A DNA stretch of 64,000 nucleotides from Pelagomonas calceolata (GCA_918797485.1 CAKKNE010000001.1:3720001-3784000), one strand, 5' to 3'; numbered from the stretch's first letter, positions 37,001-45,476 are shown. Made by a program: numbers and translations. Notes: generated by a model not told the origin, from the letters alone.

Positions 37001-40000
37001 CAAACAGCGCTATTTTTCTAGATCTCGATTCCCAGAGCCAGATCTGCTTGCACCGTCCCCACCACTTCTTCTGAATCCTAAACTCCTTCGCACCGATGCA
37101 CGCTCGAATCTTCGCGTCGTTTTCTCGTTTTTGGCGCGCTAGCTCCCGACACTCATCTCGAGCAATTCTACACCTACACATCCTCACTATCGTATTCGCC
37201 GCTTTAGATTGGGGCGCCCAGGTCTTCCAGACGACAAAGACTTTAATTCTAGTTCGTAGTTCTCGTTTACCAACTCCCAGTGCAATTTTCATACGCTCTT
37301 GGTTCCGCAGCTTTTGCGCGTTTTCCAGGCGTCTTTTAGCTAACCAACATCGAGCTCGCCCGTTGCACACTCTCGCCGCAAAACACTGCCTTGAATATGT
37401 ATGCCAAGCGGCCATGATGCGGATACAAGTCCTCTGAGACTTTTTAACAAGTGCAAAGGCTACCTTGGAAGTGACCATTTTCTGAGCTTTCCGCAGTCGT
37501 CTCACACAAGTCAAAGCAATATACCTCCGAAAAGCTCTGATAATAACATGGGCACACCGCATATGTCTTCGATGCATGTCCCGCCACGCCTTCATGACCC
37601 AGCGACCCTGGCGCTTGAAGAACTTCCTCCTCAACTTCTTAGCTTTCTGCCTTTGTTTTTTCAATCTTTTAAGGCAGTGCTTGGCGGCGTAGGCGCGCCA
37701 CATGCGTTGGATCACCTTAGAACGGGCATTCTTCTGTAGCGAGTATATCGATGCTATTGCCAGCGATTCTGTCAAAGCCTTCTGTTCGGCTCGCACTCTG
37801 ATTCGTCTCAGTCGTAGCACTTTAGCTCTCCAATAAACGCGTCGATTGCGGTACCACCCGGCGATCCTCGTCGACATCTTGACGCGCCGCGCTAAAATAA
37901 TTGCTTTGGCATCTTTGTCCCAGGCCCTCACGATGATGCGGTGGTCCCTCCTTTGTAGTCGTATCCTCATTCTATTGGAAGCGACGTTGTTCCGCTTTCT
38001 TCTACGTAACCAGTCCCGGCAGTGGCACCGAGATAAGAATGAACGAATGAACCTCTGAACACACTCCGCAGCCAGCCGCCGCTTCTTGCACCATGCGCTA
38101 TACCTCAACCATTTCCAATATAACCGCTTGAGGCGCCTCTGCGAGTGGTGCTTCAATAACCTCTCGACCCAGACGCGCCTTCTTCCAGCAATACCCCGCG
38201 CCCGCCTTTGGATCGTCGTCGCGTGATCACGCCGGAAATGGACCAACACCAACGTCTTCTTGAAGATGTTCAGACCTCTCCCGAGTTGCCGTTTGACGAA
38301 GCGAGGCCTGTCCGCCTTGAGGATGCGATTGTGCTTCCTACGCCTTTCAGTTCTCAATTGAGCCAACCTCCTCCTCACGGCATTCGCCGCTTTCGTCGCG
38401 ACGTACACGCGGTACTTCTTCTGCTCCCGCGTGTAGGCGCGCCAGCCCAGGAAGTACCTCGGACACCCTTTAGCCATGGACATGCGAATCGTATTCGACA
38501 GCTTGCCGAAAGCTTCCGCCTCCCACGCTTGATACGCTTTCCACTTCCGCATTTCTTCGTTGCAGTAGACTCTTGCCAACATACCTCGCGCGAGCGCTTG
38601 GGGGTACCTTACCAAAGCATACTCCTCGGCTCGCAGCAGGAACGCGCAGCCCGCCCTTCTCGTACACGGCAACGCAACCGCAATACAGGCTCTTTCAACA
38701 GCGTTCAGATGCTGGAAGATACTATCGACCTGCTTCCACTGCAGCCGGTCGAAGGGCTCTCCCAAAACAGCTACACTTGCTAAAGCGTCTCGGGCCTTCC
38801 GCATCAGCTCCATCTGCTCCTGCTTGTGGGCCTCTAATTTAACCTCGTCGAAGCGCTTCTGGGCCTCCTCGAGCTTCTCGTACGCTTCCATTCGTTTAAA
38901 CGCGCCCTGCTCGCGGGCCTCGACCTCCCACTTTCTCGCAGTTAATCTAACATCTAAATGCCAGGGCTCCACCTTCAAAGCGCGTTGTAACGCCCTAAAA
39001 GCCTCCCGATCGTGGTGGCAGACCCACAAACCTTCAGCGCGCCGCCACCAGACCTCGCACTCCGCGCGATGCCTCGCTTGCGATTTCGGGAGGTTGTTCA
39101 ATGACCCAAGGTTGACATCGGACAATTCCAGCGTTTCCAAAGCCGTCTCCGTGCATTGCAGGGCTAAGAAAGGCTGCCTTCTCTGTCTAAGGACCTCGTT
39201 GGCGGTGATCCAAACTCGTGTATCTCCCAACCAAGCTTCCGCCGATTGGCCCCGCGTCTTGTCGGGAGGCGCTTCCAGTGAAGCGACGGGGTCGACCGCG
39301 TCGTTCGAGGCCAATGCTCGCGCGTCCTCCAATGCAGCTCTGGCTTCGTAGCCGCGATTCGCATGCGCCAATGCTCTACTGTACAACAGTGTAGCGAGCC
39401 ACCTAGGGAGCTGTGGTGGCACGTCCAATCCGGGCGGTAAGCCGCCTAAATCATCTGGTTCTAGATCTTCCGGGATGTAGTTTGCTGCCGCTCTCCGACT
39501 TTGGTCCTCGTAAATTTCTTCCAAACATTCCAGAGCTCGCTCGTCCCCGAGGCCGCCGCCCTCCTGCAGTAATGCCGCGCACCAGAGTAGGGAGTGGTGT
39601 TCCACTAACCTTTCGAGAGCCGTATGCTTTTTTACCTTCGAAGCTTGTGTCTTGGTCCGCCATTTGGCTGCTGCATTGGAGGCCGGATCATCTATCAGTT
39701 TAGGTTGATGATCCTCCACCACAACTTCCTCCTCGGGGAGGAGTTCCGCGAACAGGTCGAAGGCCTGGTCCCGTCGCTGTGCCAACGTAACCGCGTGCTG
39801 CGTACCTCTCTCTTCTACCGATGGTCTACCAGCAGCACAGCAGGCGATCTCGTACTTCAGCATAATATGTATGCTAGGTGCCTCGACGGACGTCCCTTCC
39901 CTCCATCTTTCAAACAAGTTACAAGCTAACGCTGCTGAACTCCGTTTCTCGTTGCAGTGCAGCGCCCAGGCCGCGTGGTGCAACCGAGCAGCCAACAGAG

Positions 40001-40538
40001 CGTTGTAGAACCGATCCCCATCCCCGTCATGCGCCAGTCGAGCTTTGTCGACTTCCACGGTCGCGCGGTGCCACTTGCCCTGGTCCCCGTACGTCACGGC
40101 GTTCCGCAAGTGCCGCTTCTTGCGCTGGGCGGCGCGTTTGCGCGCCTCCCGCGCCTGATAGGACCAACTCCCCATCTCCGGCGTGCCGCGGTCGCGCATC
40201 ATGTCTCTCCGCGGGATGCGCAGCGTGACGGTCCGGTACGGTTTGATCCACTTGAGTTCTCCCGTGACGCGGTGCCACCACCATCTACAAGGCTCGGCGC
40301 CGTCCTTCTCGAACTCGAGCCAGACCGGTGGGGGTGGGGGCTCGGGCGTGTGTACACTACTAGATGATGTCGAGGAGCCCGAGCTGCTCGAACTTCCTGA
40401 GCTGCCGCTCGACGAGGAGGAGGACGAGGACGATGATGATGATGTGCTCTCGTCATCACTCTCTACCTCCCGCTTCTTGCGGGGGCTGAGCTTGACGCCG
40501 CCGCGCCGGGGGCTCAGCTTGATGCCCAGGCCGTCCAT
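34050..40538 (-). CDS. 2162-residue WW-TPR-IQ-C2-LRR multidomain protein
   Basis: A single 6.5-kb frame. Order: basic N-terminus and poly-Ser; a WW-like domain near 70-103 (VWLEFEKDG, WWWHRVTGELKWIKP); helical TPR/HAT-like repeats about 150-560; many IQ-type helices about 770-1240 (ATTIQRRARGIAGRRR, SKVIQRMWRAYAAK, HVIIRAFRRYIALTCVRRLR), expected to bind calmodulin; a C2 domain about 1360-1476 (RTSDPYVVVKLDGKELGKT, KDLVGSDAMGSV); leucine-rich segments; a second very similar C2 about 1803-1925 (RSSDPYVVVKVDGKKVGKT, KDLATSDAMGAV); and a final leucine-rich part. The C2-LRR unit appears duplicated. A calcium-responsive scaffold at membrane or cytoskeleton is likely by domain logic; the partner is unknown. 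No signal peptide or TM segment was seen. Confidence 0.88.
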   Translation of the reverse strand: MDGLGIKLSPRRGGVKLSPRKKREVESDDESTSSSSSSSSSSSSGSSGSSSSSGSSTSSSSVHTPEPPPPPVWLEFEKDGAEPCRWWWHRVTGELKWIKPYRTVTLRIPRRDMMRDRGTPEMGSWSYQAREARKRAAQRKKRHLRNAVTYGDQGKWHRATVEVDKARLAHDGDGDRFYNALLAARLHHAAWALHCNEKRSSAALACNLFERWREGTSVEAPSIHIMLKYEIACCAAGRPSVEERGTQHAVTLAQRRDQAFDLFAELLPEEEVVVEDHQPKLIDDPASNAAAKWRTKTQASKVKKHTALERLVEHHSLLWCAALLQEGGGLGDERALECLEEIYEDQSRRAAANYIPEDLEPDDLGGLPPGLDVPPQLPRWLATLLYSRALAHANRGYEARAALEDARALASNDAVDPVASLEAPPDKTRGQSAEAWLGDTRVWITANEVLRQRRQPFLALQCTETALETLELSDVNLGSLNNLPKSQARHRAECEVWWRRAEGLWVCHHDREAFRALQRALKVEPWHLDVRLTARKWEVEAREQGAFKRMEAYEKLEEAQKRFDEVKLEAHKQEQMELMRKARDALASVAVLGEPFDRLQWKQVDSIFQHLNAVERACIAVALPCTRRAGCAFLLRAEEYALVRYPQALARGMLARVYCNEEMRKWKAYQAWEAEAFGKLSNTIRMSMAKGCPRYFLGWRAYTREQKKYRVYVATKAANAVRRRLAQLRTERRRKHNRILKADRPRFVKRQLGRGLNIFKKTLVLVHFRRDHATTIQRRARGIAGRRRVWVERLLKHHSQRRLKRLYWKWLRYSAWCKKRRLAAECVQRFIRSFLSRCHCRDWLRRRKRNNVASNRMRIRLQRRDHRIIVRAWDKDAKAIILARRVKMSTRIAGWYRNRRVYWRAKVLRLRRIRVRAEQKALTESLAIASIYSLQKNARSKVIQRMWRAYAAKHCLKRLKKQRQKAKKLRRKFFKRQGRWVMKAWRDMHRRHMRCAHVIIRAFRRYIALTCVRRLRKAQKMVTSKVAFALVKKSQRTCIRIMAAWHTYSRQCFAARVCNGRARCWLAKRRLENAQKLRNQERMKIALGVGKRELRTRIKVFVVWKTWAPQSKAANTIVRMCRCRIARDECRELARQKRENDAKIRACIGAKEFRIQKKWWGRCKQIWLWESRSRKIALFVKGTWALRHYRELARIKREQNAKIRRCIGSKEDRTKIRMWRGFKTLWIWRKQREAAQRAVDKADALLAALAYDKAYRSMKARAANWLCGRMVMLLARSAAARRRVADRHLKKRQRSLMLDFRRRQRRVYLSKFTDLLAAKGVASIRGLFPPKKQKKSFFSSKKKEEPVKEEEAPPPLKLLRYAPLSIVVEKGENLVAKDWSFRKANRTSDPYVVVKLDGKELGKTLVVDKSLNPVWSFALETEVLEEHLSSSVLEFEIRDKDLVGSDAMGSVELSYPFGEARWLDVQTTKDCKDATGRIFVGCRVGPIVERAEDLPVKKQKKSWFGSSSKKEKAPVVTKTAVVETETEEAVPVAQQRPEEEVDLPAMPTALSSSRAHRSREGLSSQYFEARRRVAKCGVLAWRSHDLGRGELVALASSADAVVLEAPFYGSEDVLLAAAALLAPAASTALTARRRSGKLLRSSKPPKLVLAGEARDLYLDRRAGAACGLLAARGRSTAICVHRARCSVGFGKALARGLVRKDLDTDTLRELALDGACLGPGALSCILEAVMLRTSERQAKPLTRFVLDGNSFNAPTLVGQLKALIGGPACPSNLSLAGCRLQGYAAYVIAAGLDAHNNVNENEEPLSLLSISVQKAENLVIKDWALQSKNRSSDPYVVVKVDGKKVGKTQVVKKNLSPEWNYVVECEVRAPQDSVVELKIWDKDLATSDAMGAVILRDLPRGEEPVVEWRDVECTSDCKDASGRLYCGAAWSKPERKPPSSTKRRHLEVLVLKDNPDLGDRGCAALAKAAAATPSLSRLDLARCGCGPQTGFALADELCFQFSVERPRAWIGVRAPGAEEEELDTKPRPPPPDPRPHLSIGLSRNFELGNDAINRLAYVAERSKYRLGVECSSDLYGDEAGLMLAGLPAKDRRFVISSKTVVEAPVPAPAPAAIAEGPPVDLMHKARWTKADYALMTLESDSVTYDLSRPSQVSRPSFDHSTV

Positions 40539-40590
40539 CGTTTACGTGGGTCGTCGTCGCATGGTTATGGGTATCGGGGCAGTGCGCTTG

Positions 40591-40786
40591 GGCTGCCCTT
40601 CGTGGCTCTCGCACCGTCGCTGTCGAGGCTGTAGGCAGCAGCACTCGGCGCTGGGCTGGGGCTTGGCAAGTGGCTTGGCCGACGGGCTTTCCTCGAGAGG
40701 TATGGCGTCCGCGGAGACGGTCTTCGCCGGAAATCGTGCTGCCCTGACGAGTTGCGGCTGCTTGCTAGTGTCTTACTGGACGCTAG
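40591..40786. promoter_or_regulatory. Divergent promoter region with GGCTGCC and CTAG-ended element
   Basis: GGCTGCC at 40591-40597 lies 53 bp before the minus-strand start at 40538. A 22-bp CTAG-ended element at 40765-40786 (minus-strand reading starts CTAGCGTCCAGTAAG and ends ACACTAG) lies 136 bp before the zinc-ribbon ATG. The rest of 40539-40921 holds nothing else I recognise. Confidence 0.5.
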
Positions 40787-40921
40787 CCCTCGTTTTTGGC
40801 TCTCCCTTTGTCGACAGCGTTTCCCTTTGCGAGCACGCTTGGTACAGCAGTAAAAGTGGCCGGACGCTCCATCATTCGTCGCAGCGGTGCACGCTTTACA
40901 CGCTGCAAACGCACAGCATTG

Positions 40922-41239
40922 ATGCTGCGAGCCAGAGTCGCATTGCTCCTTGCTGCATCACTGCGGAGCGGCGCACGCGGCCTCGCCGCACCTCGCAAGA
41001 AGCTGCCAACCAGGCGTGTAGACATCAAGTGCACAGGCTGCAAAGCTCCGCTGTTTCGCTACGCGAAGGGAAACGGCGCCGGCTCGAAGCTCGTGAAGAT
41101 CTACGACGAACGGATCGTCAAGGATTATACCGAGGATCAGCAGCACTGCCCACAGTGCGGAGAGCAGTTCGCCCGTGAGGCGCTCGTGCACGGCCGACTT
41201 GCGTACAAGGTCATAAACGGCAAGGTCTCCATGAAGTGA
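40922..41239 (+). CDS. Small zinc-ribbon protein, possibly organelle-targeted
   Basis: A protein of 105 residues from the ATG at 40922; the longer frame begins with a non-ATG codon. The N-terminus MLRARVALLLAASLRSGARG is hydrophobic then basic, like a signal or transit peptide. The core has two CxxC pairs (VDIKCTGCKAPLFRY and QQHCPQCGEQFAREA) about 45 residues apart, forming a zinc ribbon, and ends GRLAYKVINGKVSMK. I have seen similar short uncharacterised zinc-ribbon proteins in plants and algae but cannot name the family. The next gene's ATG follows its TGA after only 2 bp, so the two may share a transcript. Confidence 0.75.
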   Translation: MLRARVALLLAASLRSGARGLAAPRKKLPTRRVDIKCTGCKAPLFRYAKGNGAGSKLVKIYDERIVKDYTEDQQHCPQCGEQFAREALVHGRLAYKVINGKVSMK

Positions 41240-41241
41240 AG

Positions 41242-42318
41242 ATGAACGACAAGCTGGCCGCATTAGTCGACAAATGCGCGTCCACCCGAGGGGCGCCCGC
41301 GGCGGCCGAACTCTTTCAGCACATCGCGCAGCTGCTGAGCGAGGACGTCGAACGGGACTCGCGACCTGAGCTACGCTCGGCGCTGTTCCGCGTCGCGCGG
41401 GCGGGCGCAGCTGCCCGGTCCAATAATCCTCGCGCGGCCCTCGCCCTGCTCGACGGCGCCTGGCTCCGCTGCCGCGACGATCGCGACCGGGCCACGCTCC
41501 TGGCCGAGGCGGAACGGCTGCATGCGGCCGCCGTCGCCGCATCGACGTTCGCGGCAGCGGCGCTTGACGCCTGGCCCGACGCGGAGGACGCGGCGCCTCC
41601 CGCCATGAATACGGCCCCGCACGTCTACGAGCGCGCTGTCGCCACGTGGCCCGCCGTCACGCGGTGGCGGTCGCCGCGTTACTGGGTTGCTGAACTTGGG
41701 GCGCGCATCGTTCCTGTGGAAGTAGGCATCGCGCACCGCGACTCGGACCTCGCGCAGCAGCGGCTGGTGCCCTTTGGCGAGTACGTCGATGCCGTGCTCC
41801 TGCCGCTCGCGCGCGGGGAGGCGGCGAGTCTCGGTGGTACCGTGTGCGCCGTCTCCGAAGTCGTGCCCGTCACATCAGCGCGAACGGTCGCTTACCTGGC
41901 ACAGCACCCGCTGCTCGAGCAGTGCCCGCAGCTGGCGAGAGACGCCGCGCCCTGGCCGCGGTTCGTGCAAGACGCCATCGCGCTCGGGCCGCGCGCGCAG
42001 CGATCGCTCGAGCCCATCGTCTCGGCCTGGGTGGCGCCCCGCGGCGCCACGACGCCGCTGCACTTCGATCGGCACCCGAACTACTTGTGCCACGTCGTCG
42101 GAAGAAAGTTGGTGTACTTGTGGCCCCCCGATACGCCGACGATCCCTCGCAACGCGCCTCCGGCCGAAAACACGTCGCCGCTCGACGCCGCGTCCCTCGT
42201 CGACGCCTGCGAGCTCCGCGCGGATCTGCGACCGGGCGACGTGCTCTTCATTCCCGAGGGCTGGTGGCACTATGTCGTCACTCCGGTGACCTCTGTTTCT
42301 GTAAGTATATGGTTCTAG
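41242..42318 (+). CDS. JmjC-domain hydroxylase, KDM8/JMJD5-like
   Basis: The start is the ATG at 41242, giving 358 residues. The N-terminal 110 residues are helical and Ala-rich, as in KDM8. The JmjC fold follows: TWPAVTRWRSPRYWVAEL, VPVEVG, the iron-binding H-x-D in TTPLHFDRHPNYLCHVVG (His near 274), RKLVYLWPP, and the distal His in GDVLFIPEGWWHYV near 343, ending VSVSIWF. All three metal ligands are present, so an active Fe(II)/2-oxoglutarate oxygenase acting on a protein side chain is expected; the substrate is not predictable. Its TAG overlaps the stop codon of the convergent glycosyltransferase (CTAG). It lies 2 bp after the zinc-ribbon gene. Confidence 0.88.
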   Translation: MNDKLAALVDKCASTRGAPAAAELFQHIAQLLSEDVERDSRPELRSALFRVARAGAAARSNNPRAALALLDGAWLRCRDDRDRATLLAEAERLHAAAVAASTFAAAALDAWPDAEDAAPPAMNTAPHVYERAVATWPAVTRWRSPRYWVAELGARIVPVEVGIAHRDSDLAQQRLVPFGEYVDAVLLPLARGEAASLGGTVCAVSEVVPVTSARTVAYLAQHPLLEQCPQLARDAAPWPRFVQDAIALGPRAQRSLEPIVSAWVAPRGATTPLHFDRHPNYLCHVVGRKLVYLWPPDTPTIPRNAPPAENTSPLDAASLVDACELRADLRPGDVLFIPEGWWHYVVTPVTSVSVSIWF

Positions 42319-43445
42319 ATATTAGACTTCTTGGTGGCGGATCGAGTTGCGCCGAGTGGAAGTATCGATTCTGGCATGCGGCGGTGGCCGCCCGCAGCGC
42401 CGCCACCCTGTGAAGGGCCGCGGTTTACGTTTAGCGCGTGCTCGGCGGTGGCGTGCGCGCCGGTGGCATCGCGCCGCACGAGCGCGTCGTGGCACCGCGC
42501 GTTCTGGGCGTCCCGCTTATCCGACCGCAGCGCGTGCTGCTTCGAGATCAGGCGGATCTGGTTGTTGTGCCGCCACGGCCTATTGTCAAAGCTAAAGCCG
42601 GGCACGTCGCGCACAGCGACTTTGTGTGAGGCGAAGAACGCCGACACGACGATGTCGTCGACGACGCGACACGTCGGCTCCAGTCGAGCCGCCGTGGCGG
42701 CGTAGGCCGCGAGAGCGCCATCCAGAGCCAAGTCTGTACGAATACCGACGCCCCGCGCCCCGTACGCGATGTTAATACGAGGCCGCCACCCGAAAAACTG
42801 CGACGGCGGTGACTGCACCGTGAACACCGTGTCCGGCTCCGCTCGTAAAGCTGCGGCGTAGCGCTCGACCATGTGGCGCTTGTAGACGTGGTCGTCATCA
42901 AGAACAAGTAAAAACCGCGGGTGGCCGCGCGGGCGCGTCGCGCGGATGGCGGCCTCCGCCCCTATATATTTTTCGATGGGACCGCGATCGGACGCCGCCC
43001 TGACAAAGTGCACGTCCACCGTGTGTCGCCCGCGATGCCTCGATAAGTAGGACGGGCACAAATTCGGCCGGGCGTGGTCGCCGCCGTCGACCACATAAAT
43101 GGCCCTCGGCACCGTCCAGCCCGCGGCGAGGGACCGCAGCATGAGCGGCAACGTCTCGCTTCGCTGCGGGAGCGTCGTCAGGGACACCACGAGATCCGAA
43201 GCCACTTCCGGTGGATTGTGAAACGGCCAGACGTGGCGGTGCCGCAAGCCGCACGTTAGTATTTGACCCGGTTCTAGGGGAGGCGGCGGCTGGTGGCGCC
43301 GGTCGTAGTTTACCGCGGCGAATATCGCTCCGGCTACCAAGGTTGTGAGCAGGGCCGCGCGCCGCCACCGCGGGCGGGCAGTTTCTTCTCCTTCGTCGTC
43401 GGTGGACCTTGACCGCTTCTTGACCTCGAAGGTCGGCAGCTCCAT
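42315..43445 (-). CDS. Type II membrane glycosyltransferase-like protein with DDD motif
   Basis: A protein of 376 residues. A short basic cytosolic tail is followed by a single helix at about 29-46 (AALLTTLVAGAIFAAVNY) and a Pro-rich stem, the usual Golgi type II layout. The lumenal domain begins DLVVSLTTLPQRSETLPLML and contains FLLVLDDDHVYKRHM near 182, a DxD metal/nucleotide-sugar motif of GT-A enzymes, then VVDDIVVSAFFASHKV and RPWRHNNQIRL. A glycosyltransferase role is likely; the CAZy family was not recognised. The last 60 residues are low complexity. It overlaps the JmjC gene stop by 4 bp and is divergent from the cupin gene. Confidence 0.8.
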   Translation of the reverse strand: MELPTFEVKKRSRSTDDEGEETARPRWRRAALLTTLVAGAIFAAVNYDRRHQPPPPLEPGQILTCGLRHRHVWPFHNPPEVASDLVVSLTTLPQRSETLPLMLRSLAAGWTVPRAIYVVDGGDHARPNLCPSYLSRHRGRHTVDVHFVRAASDRGPIEKYIGAEAAIRATRPRGHPRFLLVLDDDHVYKRHMVERYAAALRAEPDTVFTVQSPPSQFFGWRPRINIAYGARGVGIRTDLALDGALAAYAATAARLEPTCRVVDDIVVSAFFASHKVAVRDVPGFSFDNRPWRHNNQIRLISKQHALRSDKRDAQNARCHDALVRRDATGAHATAEHALNVNRGPSQGGGAAGGHRRMPESILPLGATRSATKKSNI

Positions 43446-43607
43446 GAAAATGTTTTGCTGCGATTCCTATCTTTTAGCCTGCGCGGTCCTGCTTAGAGAT
43501 TCGACTCGTCGCGCCTGCAGTCCTGCTTTAAGCGCCTCAGCAGTTGCTCACTGCGCAAAACGCGCCAGGCGCAACGCGCCTGTAAAATGTCGACGTTGTG
43601 TATATCG

Positions 43608-43629
43608 CTAGTGTGTTTATTGACGCTAG
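43608..43629. promoter_or_regulatory. CTAG-ended element between glycosyltransferase and cupin genes
   Basis: A 22-bp element; on the minus strand it starts CTAGCGTCAATAA and ends ACACTAG. It is 97 bp before the cupin ATG and 163 bp before the glycosyltransferase ATG. Confidence 0.5.
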
Positions 43630-43725
43630 CAAGCGATCCGGATTCAAGCGGGCCTAACACGCCGCAACGCTCTTCTGAGCATCGATGCTCTCACTCTAAT
43701 AGCTGTGCGACCGCCTCAAGCCGCC

Positions 43726-44953
43726 ATGCGGGCATCCTTGTTCGTCCTGCTGACCGCTGGCACGACTGCCACCACCAACCCAGCAGTGCCGCGCGCCGTA
43801 CACCGCGGCGGCGAGACGGCCCAAAAGAAGACGCTCGACGATTTTTTACGGCATCTGGGCGACGGCGAGCTTGCCACCGTCTGGGAGCAAACTCCGAAGC
43901 TCTGGCGGCGCGTCGACGGCTGCGGCCCCGAGCTCTTCTCTTTCGAGGACGCCATCAAGGGCGCCGAGGCGGGCCTGCTGGACAACGCGGCCGTCGCGGA
44001 CGGCGCGCAGGCCGAAGCGGGGCGCTGGGTCGCGGAGAAGGCGGGCGCCGCGTCGGCGGACGATTTGAAGCGGGCGCTCGCGAAAGGCACGGTCTTCTTC
44101 AACGGCGCGGGCCTGGCCTTCCCGGCGCTCGCGGCCCTCGGCGCCGCGTGCCACCGCTTCCTTGGATTACCGGCGAACATCAATGTGTACGTCACGGATC
44201 CACGGAGAGAGGTCTCCGTGTCGCCGCACTCGGACGCGCAGAACGTTTTAGTTTTTCAGTGTTCTGGAATGAAGCGCTGGCGCGTCTGGCCCTGTGTGGA
44301 ATTGCCACGCCATCGCACAGACGCAGCTACGGAAGCACGTCGCGTCGATGGCGTGGGGCGCCCGAAATTTGATTTCCACACAGGTCTGGCCGCCGCCGCC
44401 GCGCGAACGCGGCAAAGATCCCTTCGGGCGCGGCAAGGGCGGCGACCGCGTCGAGGGTTTGGGCGAGCCCGTCTTGGACGTGACATTACAACCAGGTGAT
44501 GTTTTATACGTCCCGCTGGGCTGGGTCCACGCGACGTCGACGGCGGACAGCGCCGAGCGCAGCTGCCACGCGACGCTGGGCGTCGACACGTACTTCTACG
44601 GCCTCTGCTGGTCGAACGCGCGTAGCATCGCGCTGGCGCGCAACCGCGTCGGCGACGACGTCGACCCCGGCGCGCTCGACGAGGGGACCTTTTCCCGGCT
44701 CTACGGCGCGGTGCCCGTGGGCTTCCTGCGACCTCAGGCCTTAGACAACGAGGCCTGGCTTGAACACTTCGTGACGGAGCTCCGGGCGCTGCAGGAGGCT
44801 GTGGGCGGTGCGTCGCCGCTCGGAGACGACGCGTCGCTCCGGGACCTCGCGCGGTTCTACCTCACGTACGCGCGCGACCTGATCGACGAGCGCAAGTACC
44901 AGTGCATAAATCAAATTGTCCGCGGCGCGGTCTCCGCCACTGCCGAATCATGA
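43726..44953 (+). CDS. Cupin/JmjC-type ribosomal-oxygenase-like protein, two exons around an introner
   Basis: Exons are 43726-44283 and 44384-44953, giving 375 residues. The ATG at 43726 has a good context (GCCGCCATG). The N-terminus MRASLFVLLTAGTTATTNPA is signal-peptide-like, which is odd for this family. The cupin core has SPHSDAQNVLVFQCSGMKRW (H-x-D near 168) and LQPGDVLYVPLGWVHATST (distal His near 234), the pattern of YcfD/MINA53/NO66-type protein-histidine or arginine hydroxylases. The C-terminal helical part (residues 270-375) may be the dimer or winged-helix region. Splicing at the target-duplication GT restores RWRVWPPPPRE exactly. The stop TGA overlaps an ATG (ATGA) of the next frame. 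Confidence 0.87.
44292..44383 (+). mobile_element. Introner with perfect 8-bp target duplication in cupin gene
   Basis: The 92-bp element has ends CTGTGTGGAAT and ATTTCCACACAG and an internal stem CCACGCCATCG/CGATGGCGTGG. The flanks GTCTGGCC at 44284-44291 and 44384-44391 are identical. The donor GT comes from the first flank and the acceptor CAG from the element, so a 100-bp intron (44284-44383) is removed without trace. The perfect flanks suggest a younger insertion than the copy at 26.5 kb. Confidence 0.92.
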
Positions 44954-44993
44954 CCCCACGCCATCGACGCGACGCCACCCCGATGGCGTGGCG
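44954..44993 (-). repeat. Introner-core relic without terminal repeats
   Basis: It contains CCACGCCATCGACGCGACGC and, 5 bp later, GATGGCGTGG, which is the stem of the two introners in reverse orientation. The CTGTGTGG ends are missing. The ATGGCGTGG of the stem supplies the likely start codon of the following small gene. Confidence 0.6.
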
Positions 44994-45234
44994 TTGTGGT
45001 CTATTACTGCTCGTTCCAGCCAACACGGCCGCGTTTTTGCCGAGAAAGGACTTCGATCGTGCACTCGAATCACTGGTTGATTTGCTCACAGGCAAGTACG
45101 CCGACGTACCAGAACCGGCGCCGCGCGGCTCGTTCGCCGCGCTGGCGGCGCGCGCGTCGCGGGACGCGCGGAACAGCCGCGAGGAGCGCGTGCGGAACGG
45201 GCTCGTGGCGTTCGCGCGCGGGAGTAGTGGTTGA
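44983..45234 (+). CDS. Small plastid-type protein starting inside an introner core
   Basis: A protein of 83 residues from the ATG at 44983 (MAWRCGLLLLVPANTAAFLP). The hydrophobic segment followed by A-F-L-P-R-K fits the stramenopile plastid-import rule (cleavage before Phe). An in-frame ATG at 44950 overlapping the upstream stop would add 11 residues before this signal and weaken it, so 44983 is preferred. The mature part is helical and basic, with LARASRDARNSREERVRNGL. No family was recognised. It could instead be the first exon of a longer gene, but no downstream partner was seen before 45477. The gap 45235-45476 is strongly C-rich and shows no other gene. Confidence 0.55.
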   Translation: MAWRCGLLLLVPANTAAFLPRKDFDRALESLVDLLTGKYADVPEPAPRGSFAALAARASRDARNSREERVRNGLVAFARGSSG

Positions 45235-45476
45235 TTCATTCAATTTAGTCTTTGCGTCGTGAAGGGGATGAGCGACGGCTCCGGCGGTGCTTAGTAACTC
45301 GCGTCTCAGGGCGACCCCCCCTTGCCACTGGGCCTTGGGCCACCAAAAGGGCCAGTAGCCTGAGTTTGAATTCAGAGGCCACCTAAGCCGGCAAGCGCCC
45401 TGCCGCGCCGCGCCCCGCCCGCTCCACCCGCCCGCGCCCGCCCGCCCCGCCGCGCCGCGCCCCCTAAGTAGCAAAA

